Assembly: GCA_949825065.1 (NCBI GenBank)
Contig: OX463859.1
Span: 15,953,220-16,017,219, forward strand
Source: Odontocerum albicorne
Lineage: Eukaryota; Arthropoda; Insecta; Trichoptera; Odontoceridae
Direction of reading: 5' to 3'
DNA: 64,000 nt
Position numbers and translations under genes: made by a program. Position 1 is the stretch's first letter; every line of letters begins with the position of its first letter. The notes below the pieces were generated by a model. The model saw only the letters and a program-made list of their open reading frames with translations, was not told the origin of the DNA and did no database searches. Below, in pieces: positions 51,451-62,665 of the stretch.

Positions 51451-51739
51451 TTGATATCCCGGTTTTAAACTTACACTTTATGTATTGAGTAGTGATTTTA
51501 ATAACATTTTATAAACACATCACTTTTGCTTAGATACATTCGTATATCATTCAGTCTACCTTAACTAGCATCCCACAGTCGATTTTCGGTTGACCGACTA
51601 AGTGTTAATTTTAGATACACATCTGAATTAATAGTTGGTTTTAATTCTTACGTCGCTAGACTGCAGCAGATTTAACCTAATGGCTGACTTTGATCTCTTT
51701 GCTGTCAAAACATTCGGTTAAATCTGTTGAGATTTAGTT

Positions 51740-51860
51740 GTACGTTTGCTGAAGTACAACGGCGTGTATACGTATACAATAAACCTCAAGACAGTCTCGA
51801 GTCTCCCATCCAAGATGGTTAACAATCGAACTTGACCATGAGGTATTTATTCCTTATTGA
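51740..51860 (+). repeat. Rep-D copy
   Basis: CATCCAAGATGGTTAACAATC, GAACTTGACCATGAGGTATT; moderate similarity to 18765-18870. Confidence 0.4.
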
Positions 51861-52306
51861 CTTATGTTATGAAGAATACTAAAAAAAACAAAGAATATCC
51901 CAAAAAACCTTCACCATCCTCATTTAAAAAATTTCATCACAATAACTTCTTTATCCTACCTAAACATTATATCTTTAAAATTTTCTTATATCTTTTCCCG
52001 AAGCTTTTCGCAGTAAAATAACCATTTTAAGTTTTCGCTTCTCCTAAAGTCATTCATCATTTGAGGGCGAGAGACGGAAAAAAAATCGATATTTCTACAT
52101 TGAACAACGCCATTTTTGCACCATCTCTCCTCCCCTTTCGACCGTTGCCAGTTGCCCTATATTTTCAGTTTTTTTCACCCCCTTAGTTGGCGCATTGCCA
52201 ACGCCACTTTTCGCGTCATCCAACTTGGGTCGGAGATGGGATAACCTTGCTGTTCCATATTTCGGATAATATTTTATGATTATGCTATTTTTTGTTAAAC
52301 AATGAC
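51861..52306. other. No recognised gene
   Basis: A GC-richer stretch at 52100-52255 includes GGCGCATTGCCAACGCC, a small imperfect palindrome. A minus-strand frame runs from the gap through it but has no motif I recognise. Confidence 0.45.
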
Positions 52307-52506
52307 NNNNNNNNNNNNNNNNNNNNNNNNNNNNNNNNNNNNNNNNNNNNNNNNNNNNNNNNNNNNNNNNNNNNNNNNNNNNNNNNNNNNNNNNNNNNNN
52401 NNNNNNNNNNNNNNNNNNNNNNNNNNNNNNNNNNNNNNNNNNNNNNNNNNNNNNNNNNNNNNNNNNNNNNNNNNNNNNNNNNNNNNNNNNNNNNNNNNNN
52501 NNNNNN
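52307..52506. other. Assembly gap (200 N)
   Basis: Exactly 200 unknown bases, a common placeholder length, so the true size may differ. Open frames crossing it are artefacts. Confidence 0.98.
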
Positions 52507-52687
52507 AAAAACACAATTAACCAAGAGATGAGCAGGATATATGGCCGATTAATGGCCAATCATTGGAAGTACCATTATGAGTATCTTCAATAGTCTCAAA
52601 GGGGAACTAAATGTCTTAAAAGCGATCTCAAATCTGTTAGATGGACGATATATAATACTTAAAATTGAATAAATACCGTAGTAACGT

Positions 52688-52719
52688 GGAAAGACGCTGA
52701 ACATTGTGAGCGTCTTTCC
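52688..52719. repeat. Perfect 11-bp inverted repeat
   Basis: GGAAAGACGCT (52688-52698) and AGCGTCTTTCC (52709-52719) with a 10-nt spacer. The right arm lies at the 5' junction of LINE-A copy 6. Confidence 0.85.
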
Positions 52720-53225
52720 GATCTTGGGCTTGCGCTACGCTCAAACAGAGATTGTTTATTGGCCTTTCCAGTTTACCGTTGTTTTTTTTTACATCGTCCT
52801 TTTCTGTCCATGCAGTGAAGCTCTGGAATCAGTTACAAATCAATGTCTGGAATCAGTTACAATCAGTTACAAACCAATGTTAGAACCGCTCCATCCTTGG
52901 CATGCCTTCAGAAGTGACTGAAAAAACTGAATGTGTTTCATTCCTAATTTTTTTTCATTTCCTCTCCCCTATCCCTTCATTTTCCTTTGATTGATGGCAT
53001 TTCACTTTATACGAAAAGTAATGTTCGGGTGATTGTCCTTTGTGGGGGTTGTGAGCATATGTTCACGTATGTGTTTATGGATTTCATGGGAATGGATAGT
53101 TACATTAATGTTTTTTGCGACCATGTAACTTGCTTAATTTACTTTTGTCTGGTTGGTTGTAAGAGATTTTTACCAGGCAATAAGCTCGCCAGATTGTATT
53201 TGACATAAAGTGTTAAATAAATAAA
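52709..53225 (+). mobile_element. LINE-A copy 6, 5'-truncated
   Basis: GCGTCTTTCCGATCTTGGGC, CTTGCGCTACGCTCAAACAG, CCATGCAGTGAAGCTCTGG, CATCCTTGGCATGCC, the 3' frame IDGISLYTKSNVRVIV, GCKRFLPGNKLARLY, and the end CAATAAGCTCGCCAGATTG followed by TTAAATAAATAAATA. An AATCAGTTACAA segment is locally repeated near 52840-52875. Confidence 0.8.
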
Positions 53226-53959
53226 TATTTGTTTAAAAGTGAATATTGACCATACTTATACCGTAAGTACACTGTACCGTAGATGAAATATATATATATT
53301 TGTATAATCGTGCATCACTTATCCGTTATATAATATATTGTATTCGTTTTATATCTTTATTTGTGTTAAATTAAAATTTGTAATTAAACGTTGAAAAGAA
53401 AAACAAATAAATAATAATATGTTTTGTCTTAATTTCAGGTAAGCTCGCAGAGTAAATTTATCACTCTTTCAAGATTGAGGTGAATATCATTTTAACATAT
53501 GTTACATACTCGTACACAATCGTACTGGATCACAAGGGATGGCCTATCTTATTTAAGGATTGATCGTCTACATTGCCATTGAAATCAAACTAGTGTAACT
53601 ATATGTGTAATGAGAAAAATGTTCTAACTATATTAATACATACACACTACAAAAAATACAATACATATTATATTGAAATATTAATGACTTTCTTTTGGTT
53701 CAACTTTTGAAGCCACCTAGTGGCACGTGTACCATACGTTGCCGACAGCTGAATTAGGTTATGGAGTTTATCGTGTGATCATTGATATTCCAAGAGTTAG
53801 GTCAATAATCTAGGTAATGAAAAATTTATTTTTTATATAAACCACAATATGTTATAACATTAAAAATGTGAAAAGTTAGGTGACAGTACGAGTATAAGTA
53901 AATAAAAGCGTAAACCCATAATTTTGTGGATATACATGAGTATCAAAACTTCAATAGGC
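53226..53959. other. No recognised gene; weak Rep-D match
   Basis: CAATCGTACTGGATCACAAG at about 53518 recalls Rep-D. Otherwise AT-rich DNA. Confidence 0.4.
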
Positions 53960-54180
53960 AAGGCCTATATCAAAGCGGTGTCACTACTAAGTCACGATTT
54001 TCATTTTAAAACCGAATACGTTACCATCATATATCGGAAAATCTATAAAGGTTATTTTGAATCTCGTATTCTCTTGGAAAATTTTCTGCAGTTTTCTTAC
54101 CATATACTCGTATAATGTTTTTTTTAACATATGCCTGAAAGTTTTCATCAAATCACCGCAGTCACCACCTTTCTATCCTG
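53960..54180 (-). repeat. Rep-A copy
   Basis: CATATATCGGAAAATCTATAA, GGAAAATTTTCTGCAGTTTTC and CCGCAGTCACCACCTTTCTA are antisense Rep-A; it retains the GGTGGTGACTGCGG start. Confidence 0.7.
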
Positions 54181-54331
54181 ACATTCAATTTGATTTTTTG
54201 TAATATTTTTAGTTTGTCAATAATATTACATTCAAATTTAGAGCTAGAGAGCACTTAAAAAGGCTCTTTTTTAATATTTTCCGACGTGTAAATCATTTGA
54301 TATATTTTTCCTAAATATTTAAACAGACTAA

Positions 54332-54507
54332 ATGTGTCACACTCTTACAAATCACAAGTTATAACATACACATTTCCATATGCATCATAAACGTGTCACA
54401 CTCTTACAAATCACAAGTTATAACATACACATTTCCATATGCATCATAAATGTGCCACACTTTACAAATCACAAGTTATAACATACACATTTCCATATGC
54501 ATCATAA
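54332..54507. repeat. 59-bp tandem repeat, three units
   Basis: Units begin at 54332, 54391 and 54450 with AYGTGYCACACT; each contains ACAAATCACAAGTTATAAC and CATTTCCATATGCATCATAA. Nearly identical, so recent. Confidence 0.95.
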
Positions 54508-55125
54508 TCTCAATAATTACATCACCAATATCTCCAAATATCTTCAATATTCGCATCAGTGTATCTAAATATATACTTTATATTTTGAATATGAAAATTT
54601 ACAAACTTTAACAAGTATCCCTGTAGCGTATTGACACACAGTGACATTTCAAAAATTCAATAAGTCCTCCTGAATGAAAGGGACCCTTTTCAATAAAATT
54701 CAGACATTATCGAATGGGAAATTTGTCGTTCGGAGCGTATAATGGAATTCCTGAAATTCTTCAGTGATTACTTTTCAGAGCTCAAAGGGTGATTAGCGTT
54801 TGTAATAAAAGTTTTTTTGAACGACAAGAGGGGGATGATTCATTCCCCTCGTTTCAAAAGCGGATATTCGATTTTATATACGAGTATATGCATAGGTATA
54901 AACTTATTAAATTTGAATTGAATATAAATGTTACTTGTTAAAATTATTTTGGTTACTCAAAATATTTGAAAAAAAAATTTTTTTTTTGTGGAAGAACTTT
55001 TTTATGAGGTTATTTCACTGACAATAAATTAATACATATTATATGGTTCCTTTTAGAGACTGGCTTTATTTCTTCAAGAGTGATAAAAGTAACATAAATT
55101 TGGTGATTTTTTTAGACACAATGCG
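54508..55125. other. No recognisable feature
   Basis: AT-rich DNA. Confidence 0.5.
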
Positions 55126-55129
55126 GATC

Positions 55130-55350
55130 GGAAGAAGATTCAGTGTGTTAAGGTGAAAAAAGGATCCTTGAGATGTCTCAGGCACATTAATAGAATAAAT
55201 GAGGAAATATTTCCAAAAGTTTTGGAAGGTTTAGAAAAACGTAATTAAAAAAATCGTATCCATGATGAAGTGTATGTACGGACAAGATAGCACGAGGTTG
55301 ACATATTTTCTCTTTGTCTACCCCAATAAAGACGGCGTGGTGGCGATGAT
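55130..55350 (+). mobile_element. RTE-2 fragment
   Basis: TTGAGATGTCTCAGGCACAT (LRCLRHI), AATAGAATAAATGAGGAAA (NRINEE), and the end CTTTGTCTACCCCAATAAAG, ACGGCGTGGTGGCGATGA. Confidence 0.6.
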
Positions 55351-55614
55351 ATTTTTTTCCCGTAAAAATGGCTATTGACCCAAATTTGGGTATTCGCAGT
55401 CAGTAAGCAATGTTGAGTTGATTAAGTTTATTGCGTAAACAGAATGTGTTCTAGTAGCAAAAACACAGCAAGCTCTCGCTTTTAAACTGATATTGAAATT
55501 ATACCACGTTAATCAAGAAAGAATATTAGTCTTATACTCGTATATTTATTATGTTAGAAACTTTTTATTGTGATTCTCGCACTCTCATAGAGCACAATAA
55601 TTTTAAATGAGTAT

Positions 55615-56030
55615 ATTGCCAAATCCCTGTTGGAGTAGACAGAGAGAAGTGAGTGCTATACTATCCCATCTCGATACACTTACTTAGCCTCCTCCACAAT
55701 CAAACGCTTTCTCAAACAACTTCTACGATTTATCTGACTCTAAACCTTTCCTTCTTTCAAAACATCATTCACTTGATCCAACCACAGTTTTCTTGGTCTT
55801 CCTCTCACATGATTCAACTCACATTGACCCTATATATTTGTTTTGATAGTCTTTCTTCATTCATTCATTCTACATAGTCAAACCATCTCAGCGTAGTCTT
55901 CTTCATCTTTCTCAACACATCAGCTTTAAGTTCAAATTCATACCTTATCATTTAAATCCATATTTTGTCACACATGGTCACCCAGTGTATTCTTCTCAAT
56001 GCACTCATTTTGAAAAGTAGGACATAATTG
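55615..56030 (-). mobile_element. RTE-2 C-terminal region and 3' end
   Basis: CCTGTTGGAGTAGACAGAGAG, CACTTGATCCAACCACAG, TTCTTGGTCTTCCTCTCACA, GTCAAACCATCTCAGCGTAG and CACATCAGCTTTAAGTTC run from 3' end to the KPDGLSK block in antisense. Frame broken. Confidence 0.75.
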
Positions 56031-57339
56031 ATTGCAAGTAAATTGTAGAAAATTAAAAAATGTATCATTAGTTACAACTTACAAAACTTTGACTCTTTTC
56101 GTTTTAGTTAAAATTAAAGTAATATTTTTTGCAAAGACTCGACCATGCCAACTTAAGTTTGTTTAAAAAAAATTCAAGTGTATTATTCTATCACTTTTTT
56201 TGATATGCTCATCACTTATAAGAAATTTGATTTTATATTTATTTCCATTGTATTCCAATGACTTTTATTCAGTGTTATTTGTTGTGCTCATTACTCGTAT
56301 GAATTTATTTTCAAATAATGCAAAAATATTTTTTAAGGCTTACATTTGAAAAAAAAACTTTTTGATATACTCGTACAATTGAACATAAAAACCGAACTTT
56401 GCATCTCAAATGCAAGAAACCGTTTGATCATTATTAGATCGTGGGGGCCATCCAGTGACGTATTCTAGTGATGTTTCCTCCAAGAGATTTTTTTTTGTTT
56501 TATAAAAAAACGAGACATTTTTAAAAACTGCAAAGTCAGCCTTCTTACTGTGTAAGGCTTTGTTCATAAAAAAAATAAAATGTTTTTAATATTTCTTATC
56601 ACGTTTAATACAAAAGTTCATCGATTCCCATCGGGTGGAGATGGGAGAGACTTGGAAAATTTGAATCAAGGCAGATGTTTTGTTCTCTATCAAATTTCCA
56701 TAAATTTAAAACTCTTACCAAGTTTCAGAACTTAATTGAAAACATAATTTTCTTTTAAAATAACAGCTCCACGAGTTGTTTCAGACCTCACCGCTTTGGC
56801 TCAACTTGCTGAAAGAAAATGCCGAAAGAATATTAGTATTTCGCAATTTTAACGATCACAATGAAAACCATAATAAACTGGTCAAAAATATTTCACCGTA
56901 AAATGAAATATTTTGAATTTCAAATTTTAATTGTGTGTTATAAATTGGCAATTTATTATTTCGCGAATTCGTTAAAAAAAATAAAGTAAATAACTTTATT
57001 ATATAAAATAGTTTCACGACGAAAAAAGGATTTTTTTTGGAAAGTATTTCGTAATTGCTTTATATTCTAAACAAGTTGAATATTTACTGAAAAATCTTAT
57101 TACTTTAATCAAATTTTGTTGGGATTTATTTTTGACACTGAAAAGAGTTGAGATAATGTTTAAAAAAATTGTTATTTTTTAACTCGGTTTCTTCATAAAT
57201 CGCTTTGGTTTCTACAAAAGGACCTCACCTCATAAAACACAATTGTTAGAAAGCACGGAAAAGCCATGTTATCAAATATACCTCCGTTTACTAATGGTAT
57301 ACCAACGTCTCTATCAACCAAAAATAAGAGGTTGCCGAA
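56031..57339. other. No recognisable feature
   Basis: About 1.3 kb of AT-rich DNA; only short frames. Confidence 0.5.
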
Positions 57340-57640
57340 AGTCTTTTATCAATAGGTTGTAAAAGAATCTTACATACTTTGAGCATGTTTCCAGAAAGAG
57401 TTATAAAATACTGAAGAAGTTGTTGATCACGGACACAGTTGAGGTAAAATGTCGTACGCGAGTAAGAGGAAAGTGCCCTTTAAGATGAACGGACCGAATA
57501 TAAAAGTAAACAGGAGCCCCTTTAAACTCTGCATTCAAAATAACTCAGAACCTGGAGAATGGAGAAAAGTGGTGCATTGAGTTCCAAATATAGCAGAGGA
57601 CTTCGCTATTCAGCATTGAGAATGCAATGAAAAATAAAGT
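57340..57640 (+). mobile_element. RTE-3 fragment
   Basis: FEHVSRKSYKILKKLLITDT, VEVKCRTRVRGKCPLR, stop, TDRI, then RSPFKLCIQNNS and GEWRKVVH in another frame. This is the GHV-R, EGKR-RGR-P-RWTDRI and RW--VVH order of RTE-3/RTE-5 tails. Mariner 3 begins two bases after it. Confidence 0.6.
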
Positions 57641-57641
57641 A

Positions 57642-58930
57642 CATAATGACCCAAAAGTCACTAGACTGTTATAAAATGAAATAACTTTTTTATTTCTTAA
57701 TATTTCACATTTATTCTTTTATAAACAAAAAAACACTTTTTAAAAATAAATTTTATTTAGTTTTGAAAATTACATCCTTTAAGTAACCACCATTTTGCTC
57801 TTTACACTGACGGGCTCTTTCTAAGGCGTGAACCATCACCTGTCGTAATGTTTCTTGGCTTATTTATTCAGTTTCTTCACGGATGCTGGCTTTCAATTGC
57901 TGAATGGTCCGAGGATTGTTATGGTATACTCTATTTTTCAAATACCCCCAGAGAAAGAATGGTGGAACAGTTAAGTCAGGTGTGCGTGACGGCCACTTGA
58001 TTTCCGAGTTTCGCGAAATTATCATTCTTCCATAAATTTGTCTTAAGAGTTCAATTGTCGGGCGAGCTGTATGGGTAGTAGCACTATCTTGCTGCCACCA
58101 TACCTCTGGTGTGTCTTCAACTACACGAAATTCTCTAACATTTCTCGATACCTTTCGCCATTGACGGTTAGTGCGTTTTCTGCCTCATCTTCAAAGAAAT
58201 AAGGTCCAAGCACTCTTTCCGCATTTACACCACACCAAACCGTTACTTTTACATGGTGCAGACTACGTTGGTGGACTATTCTTGGATTTTCTGTCCCCCG
58301 AAATTGCATATTTTGTTAATTAACAAATCCGTTTAGGTGGGAGTGGGCCTCGTCGCCCATAATAAGGTTGTGAATGAAATCAGCTTCTTGCCTTGCCAAT
58401 TCTTGGATCTGGATAGCATACGTTAATCGTATCCGATAATCTGCTGGCTTCAGTTCCTACACTAGCTGTACTTTATACGGATAGACATTCAACATCCCTT
58501 GAATCCTCTGGAGTGAGGTTCGAGACATGCCCAGCTGCTGGGACCGCCTTCGAGTTGACATTGAAGTCTCTTCTTCAATGCTTCGGCGTACACGCTGAAT
58601 ATTGTCCTGTCATCTCTCCGAACGTGGCCTCCCAGCACGTGGTAAATCACTCACATACCCCTGAATTTGAAACCGCCGGACTAAGTTAAGTATTGTTTGT
58701 TTATATGCTGGTTTTTTAGCCCTAAAATGACGAGTGTAAGCTCTTTGCGTTAGCACAATTGATCGTTGATTTTCTAGATTAAATTCGATTATTTTAACAC
58801 GTCTCTCGGTCATGAATTTCTCCATATTTAATTTCCAAGGATTACGTTTTAATAATCTGAAATAAAAAAAAAATTAATTGTTGAAAGTTATTTGAATTTT
58901 AAATAGTCTAGTGACTTTTGGGTCACCCTG
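57642..58930 (-). mobile_element. Mariner 3: full-length Tc1/mariner-superfamily element, 1289 bp
   Basis: TA at 57640-57641 and 58931-58932. Terminal inverted repeats of about 26 bp: left starts CATAATGACCCAAAAGTCAC, right complemented CAGGGTGACCCAAAAGTCAC; the inner 20 bp GACCCAAAAGTCACTAGACT (57648-57667; 58905-58924) are identical. Coding region between them on the minus strand, with short UTR-like flanks. Confidence 0.9.
57753..58825 (-). pseudogene. Mariner 3 transposase, broken
   Basis: About 357 codons, the normal length. Start MEKFMTERRVKIIEFNLENQ, helix-turn-helix region with SIVLTQRAYTRHFRAKKPAY and SDLPRAGRPRSER. Then MGDEAHSHLNGFVN (first Asp), a TAA stop, HHVKVTVWCGVNAERVLGPY, WWQQDSATTHTARPTIELLR (second Asp), WPSRTPDLTVPPFFLWGYLK and the end ARQCKEQNGGYLKDVIFKTK. 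Relatives have DLTPCDFFLWG, with an Asp about 41 residues after the second; here it is Pro. Frameshifts plus one stop: not functional. Confidence 0.9.
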
Positions 58931-58974
58931 TACTAGTAGGTATTTATAGCTTGAAGAGCCTCATTGTTTTATCA

Positions 58975-59150
58975 ATTTTTTTTGTATAAAGTAAAACGTG
59001 CAAAATTTTCTGCCCTGTGGCAATTTATTCTATTCAACTAGAGATATGTTAAAACGGTCTTAATTGAAAACCGCACTGGAATAATTTATAGTAAAAACTG
59101 TTACCTATAGGAATCGAACCCGTCTAAGACAGACTTTTTATGTGGTGTTT
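58975..59150 (-). mobile_element. SINE-1, diverged
   Basis: TGCCCTGTGGCAATTTATTC, GGTCTTAATTGAAAACCGCAC, TTACCTATAGGAATCGAACCC and GTCTAAGACAGAC; A box lost. Confidence 0.7.
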
Positions 59151-60299
59151 TTATACATACATCATAAAACCGATGGACCAGCTTTATCACTGTATGTAAT
59201 TTACATATATACAACGATCGTTCCTCTTCAGTGTTTCAAGGAAACTGAACTTAAATCGGCCAAATCTTTAACTGTTAGTATCATACTAATATAATCTTCA
59301 GAATCGTAAACGAATAAATAACTTATTAATTTGAAAAAAAAATATTTATATTAAATTTTGAGAATCAGGTTTTAACTTGCAACAGCCATCCTCGCAAACT
59401 ACAAGCCATGTATTTCTACAAACCATAAATCACTCAATCCAATAGAAAACACAGTGCTGTAGTATTTATAAATATCCTCTTACAATTACTTACTAAGTTT
59501 CTTCCTCCGATCATCCTAACATCCTCAATCGTCTTACTTAAATATCCTCTTTCGATTACTCAAAGAATATGATAAGATGGTCTTAGCTACATGTTTCACA
59601 ATCGTGTATCTAAAGTATCGTTTATGGAATGCCTATGGTCTGAAATTTAAAAACCTTGATGAGGACTTTAATCACAGGAAAAGTTTTTTTTAAAGCACTA
59701 AATTATCGTTTTTGTTGGCAATAACATACATACAGATTTTGTTATGTGTATGTTTTTTTAAAAGAATTCGACCAGATGGTTTAAACATAATATTTTGTAA
59801 GCGTACATCTCGAAAATCGTTTATAACAAAATTTTGAATCTGAGATACAAAACCAATAGGGCATAAAATCACAGGTACAGTTTTTTATGCGACAATTTGA
59901 AACACGGTCATTTAAAGTAAACTATCTCTTTTTCTGTTGGCAATATACAAAGTCAAATTACATTTTTCCCGAAGTGCCCATAACGGAATACGACGTGATC
60001 GAATCATTTCTGAATGTCAAAAGTGAATTTCGATTTGACTTTCAAATTTAACTTACAAAATCAAGTTTGATGTTACATTTTATCGAAGTTTATTCCGACT
60101 GATGTTTATTTTATGTAAATTCAGTATGGCTTCAGTTGAAATGGATTACGAACAATTTACCATTTTTTTTGAATCCCCGAATAAAAGAATTTCTGAATAT
60201 TTGATGAAAAGATAAAAATTTTGAAAATGGTTTTCATCTTTATAGTTATATTGTTATACTTTCTTGTTTATTAAAAAAATATGTTATTTGCAAATATTT
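59151..60299. other. No recognisable feature
   Basis: About 1.1 kb of AT-rich DNA. Confidence 0.5.
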
Positions 60300-60370
60300 A
60301 CGGCGAATTTATTAAAACGTAGGTCTTCCACCAGAAGGTTTTGGGTTCGATTCCCGATAGTATTGTACTC
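60300..60370 (+). mobile_element. SINE-1 or SINE-1b head
   Basis: GTAGGTCTTCCACCAGAAGG, TTTTGGGTTCGATTCCCGAT, close to 6206. Confidence 0.65.
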
Positions 60371-60500
60371 GTATTTAAGCTTCGTTATATATAGTACAAC
60401 AGGGTGGATTTTGGCCAAGTGGAAATTCCTTTCCATTTACCCAGAAATATGTTAAGGAGGTCTTAAGTTAACATCAGACTTTTTTTCCATCTAGGCTATG
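60371..60500 (-). mobile_element. SINE-1 tail and body
   Basis: TATAGTACAACAGGGTGGATT, AAATTCCTTTCCATTTACCC and GGAGGTCTTAAGTTAACATC. Tail-first next to the preceding plus-strand head. Confidence 0.65.
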
Positions 60501-60524
60501 AAAGTCTTCGTGGCACTCAAAAAA

Positions 60525-60690
60525 AATGGTCCAAGTCTGGTAAAAAGGTTTGACTAGTAACAATTCTGACGTGCGTTCGATGCGTGTGAGTTACGGGTAT
60601 GTTGCATCTTACGATAGTATATCCATCAAGTTCGAAGACGAGCTTTAAGTTCCGTGCCAACTCAAGTGGTTCAAAAACCAATTGGCTCGT
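60525..60690 (+). mobile_element. SINE-1b body
   Basis: GGTCCAAGTCTGGTAAAAAG, AGTAACAATTCTGACGTGCG, TTCGATGCGTGTGAGTTACG and CAACTCAAGTGGTTCAAAAAC. Confidence 0.6.
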
Positions 60691-61030
60691 GTCTCTTGTA
60701 GAGTAGGTAGAGATAACAAACTTTTCTATCGAAACACACAACCTTCGTCACCTCCATATTCATACATCTCGACAAGTATAAACTTCTATACTTTACATTT
60801 TACCTAAAAAAATCGAATCCATTTGGTTCAGCCACGTTTTCCTCGGTCTTCCTCTTTCACGCACACCTTACACTTCTGACTTGTTTACTCGATTTGTCAT
60901 TTTTTCGCTATTCATTCTCTTTGCATGGTAAAGAGAATGAATAGCGAAAAAAAAATTAAAAGTTTCATTTGTCATCTTACTTCTAAAATATCCATTTTAT
61001 CCACGTATCATTTTTTACTTCTTCATTTCC
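60690..61030 (-). mobile_element. RTE-2 C-terminal region with a snap-back
   Basis: CACCTCCATATTCATACATC, GTTCAGCCACGTTTTCCTCG, CTTTCACGCACACCTTACAC and TGTTTACTCGATTTGTCA, then a hairpin (60901-60951) before the sequence resumes as unrelated T-rich DNA. Confidence 0.7.
60901..60951. repeat. Perfect 22-bp hairpin at an RTE-2 edge
   Basis: TTTTTCGCTATTCATTCTCTTT is followed by GCATGGT and its exact reverse complement (60930-60951). Confidence 0.95.
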
Positions 61031-61415
61031 TTTCTTTCAAAAACTGTAAAGTGATTTTTAAATACTACTAATAACCCAGCAATAATGACGCTAGTAAATA
61101 AATAACTTAAATATACTTTATTGTTTCATTGTCGTTATTATTTAATCTCTTATAATCATATCACGAATTGACAGCTGTTAAAAAGACATTAAAAAATCGC
61201 CGTCGTTGTTGAGCCTTGTAATCGAGATCCCCTTGCCATTTCAACGTCAATTCAGTAAGAAAGCGAATGTGTACCGTGGAGTTTAATTATCTTTTTTCTC
61301 ATTTTTAAGTGTAAATCCGTTGCACACCAGCAAACTCACCGGCTAAACCAGTGGACTGGATACAATGGCACACCTGAAATGAGACGATCGGCTTACACCG
61401 GCATATTTTTATTTT
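61031..61415. other. No recognisable feature
   Basis: AT-rich DNA, slightly richer in GC near 61200-61380. Confidence 0.5.
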
Positions 61416-61419
61416 TTTT

Positions 61420-61580
61420 AAGAATATATATGACCGAAGTCACAAGTATTCTTATACGCCCGAATACTAGGCGGGAAAAAATGCCTGTGTCATTTGAAGG
61501 GAGAAGCGCAGCGCGGGGTTCGAACCGACGACCTTCCGCACGGAAGTCCAGTGCGTTACCGTGCAGCTATGTACCTTATT
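61420..61580 (-). mobile_element. SINE-3 copy 2, near complete
   Basis: The minus strand starts TAGCTGCACGGTAACGCAC, GGACTTCCGTGCGGAAGG, B box GGTTCGAACCCCGCGC, CACAGGCATTTTTTCCCGCC, TAGTATTCGGGCGTATAAG, CTTGTGACTTCGGTCATATA, ending with an A-rich tail around 61405-61420. More intact than copy 1. Confidence 0.85.
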
Positions 61581-62269
61581 GAAAAAAATAAAGATGTTTT
61601 GAATGTAGAATTTCTCGTTTTACTAATACAATAAGCATTTTTGACTTTAATGTGATTTCACAAATCCGAGTATTTCTAGTGTTGGTAGATTGTCTATTTA
61701 AAAAAAGAAGAAGTACCAATAATAGTTTTCACATATTCAAAAAAGATTTCAAACGAAAATGCAAAAAAAAATTCATAATATGTTTCAGAATTTATTTATT
61801 TTTCCAATATGTCAGCTGTTACTACTTCACTGTGACCGTCGATTAAACGATAAGCAATATTAATGTATGTAAATATATCAATCCTGTTAAAACACATTGG
61901 ATTAAAATTTCTGCCAATTCTTAAGATAACGGAATTTCCATAGCCATTTGTCCTGTCTTGGATAATAGAATTTGTCTCTCAAACTAATTCTTAGAACGAA
62001 AGGCTTTATTTACTGAAATAAAAACTTGTCTTTAGATTAAATCACTTAATATAATTTTTTTCACATTATTGAATAAATTTTGGTTTGAATTCCGAAACAG
62101 TTTTTTTAAAGATTATATATTTTTCCATAAAAACCTTTCGTATGAGGTTTTCATTCAAATAAGTTGGGGAAAACTAAACTTAAGTAGTTGTTTCGAATAT
62201 ACAACTGGAAAAATTGTGTTTTTGTTTAGCACTTTATTAAAATATAAATTTTTTTTATTTACTATTGTA
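61581..62269. other. No recognisable feature
   Basis: AT-rich DNA; a 64-codon plus frame is lysine- and phenylalanine-rich and not convincing. Confidence 0.5.
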
Positions 62270-62450
62270 AATTTTTATTTATCCTCAGTGAGATACAGGC
62301 AAAATCCTTGTTTACTGGGGATACGACAAATGAAAGGCAACAAACCCAAATCCATTAAAATCGTATGTCCAAATTAAATTACCTGTTGTTTTTTCGGTAA
62401 TTATGTATATTTCTTGTCATGTGTAATAATAAATAAATAAAATAAAATTT
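62270..62450 (+). repeat. Rep-C copy with A-rich tail
   Basis: AGTGAGATACAGGCAAAATC, TTTACTGGGGATACGACAAA, GAAAGGCAACAAACCCAAAT and the end ATAATAAATAAATAAAAT. The end of the 102-codon plus frame at 62069-62377 falls in this repeat. Confidence 0.7.
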
Positions 62451-62665
62451 GAACAGCTGCTTTGATAAAAATACCGATTTTCCCAGTTTGATGTCCGGGA
62501 AAGTCGATAAAGTTTAATTTGAATTAACTTACTTAAATTAAAGTAAAATCACTGACAAAACCATTCATTTTTGGAAACAAAGTTTTTTATTTTCAGGTGT
62601 AAATTTTTTTATGAAATCTGGCACCGTATTTTTACCATAAAACTTTTTCGTATCAATAAATAACT

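Noticed and set aside
52095..52559. Open frames crossing the N run
   Set aside because: They exist only because N codons contain no stop; flanking residues show no known domain.
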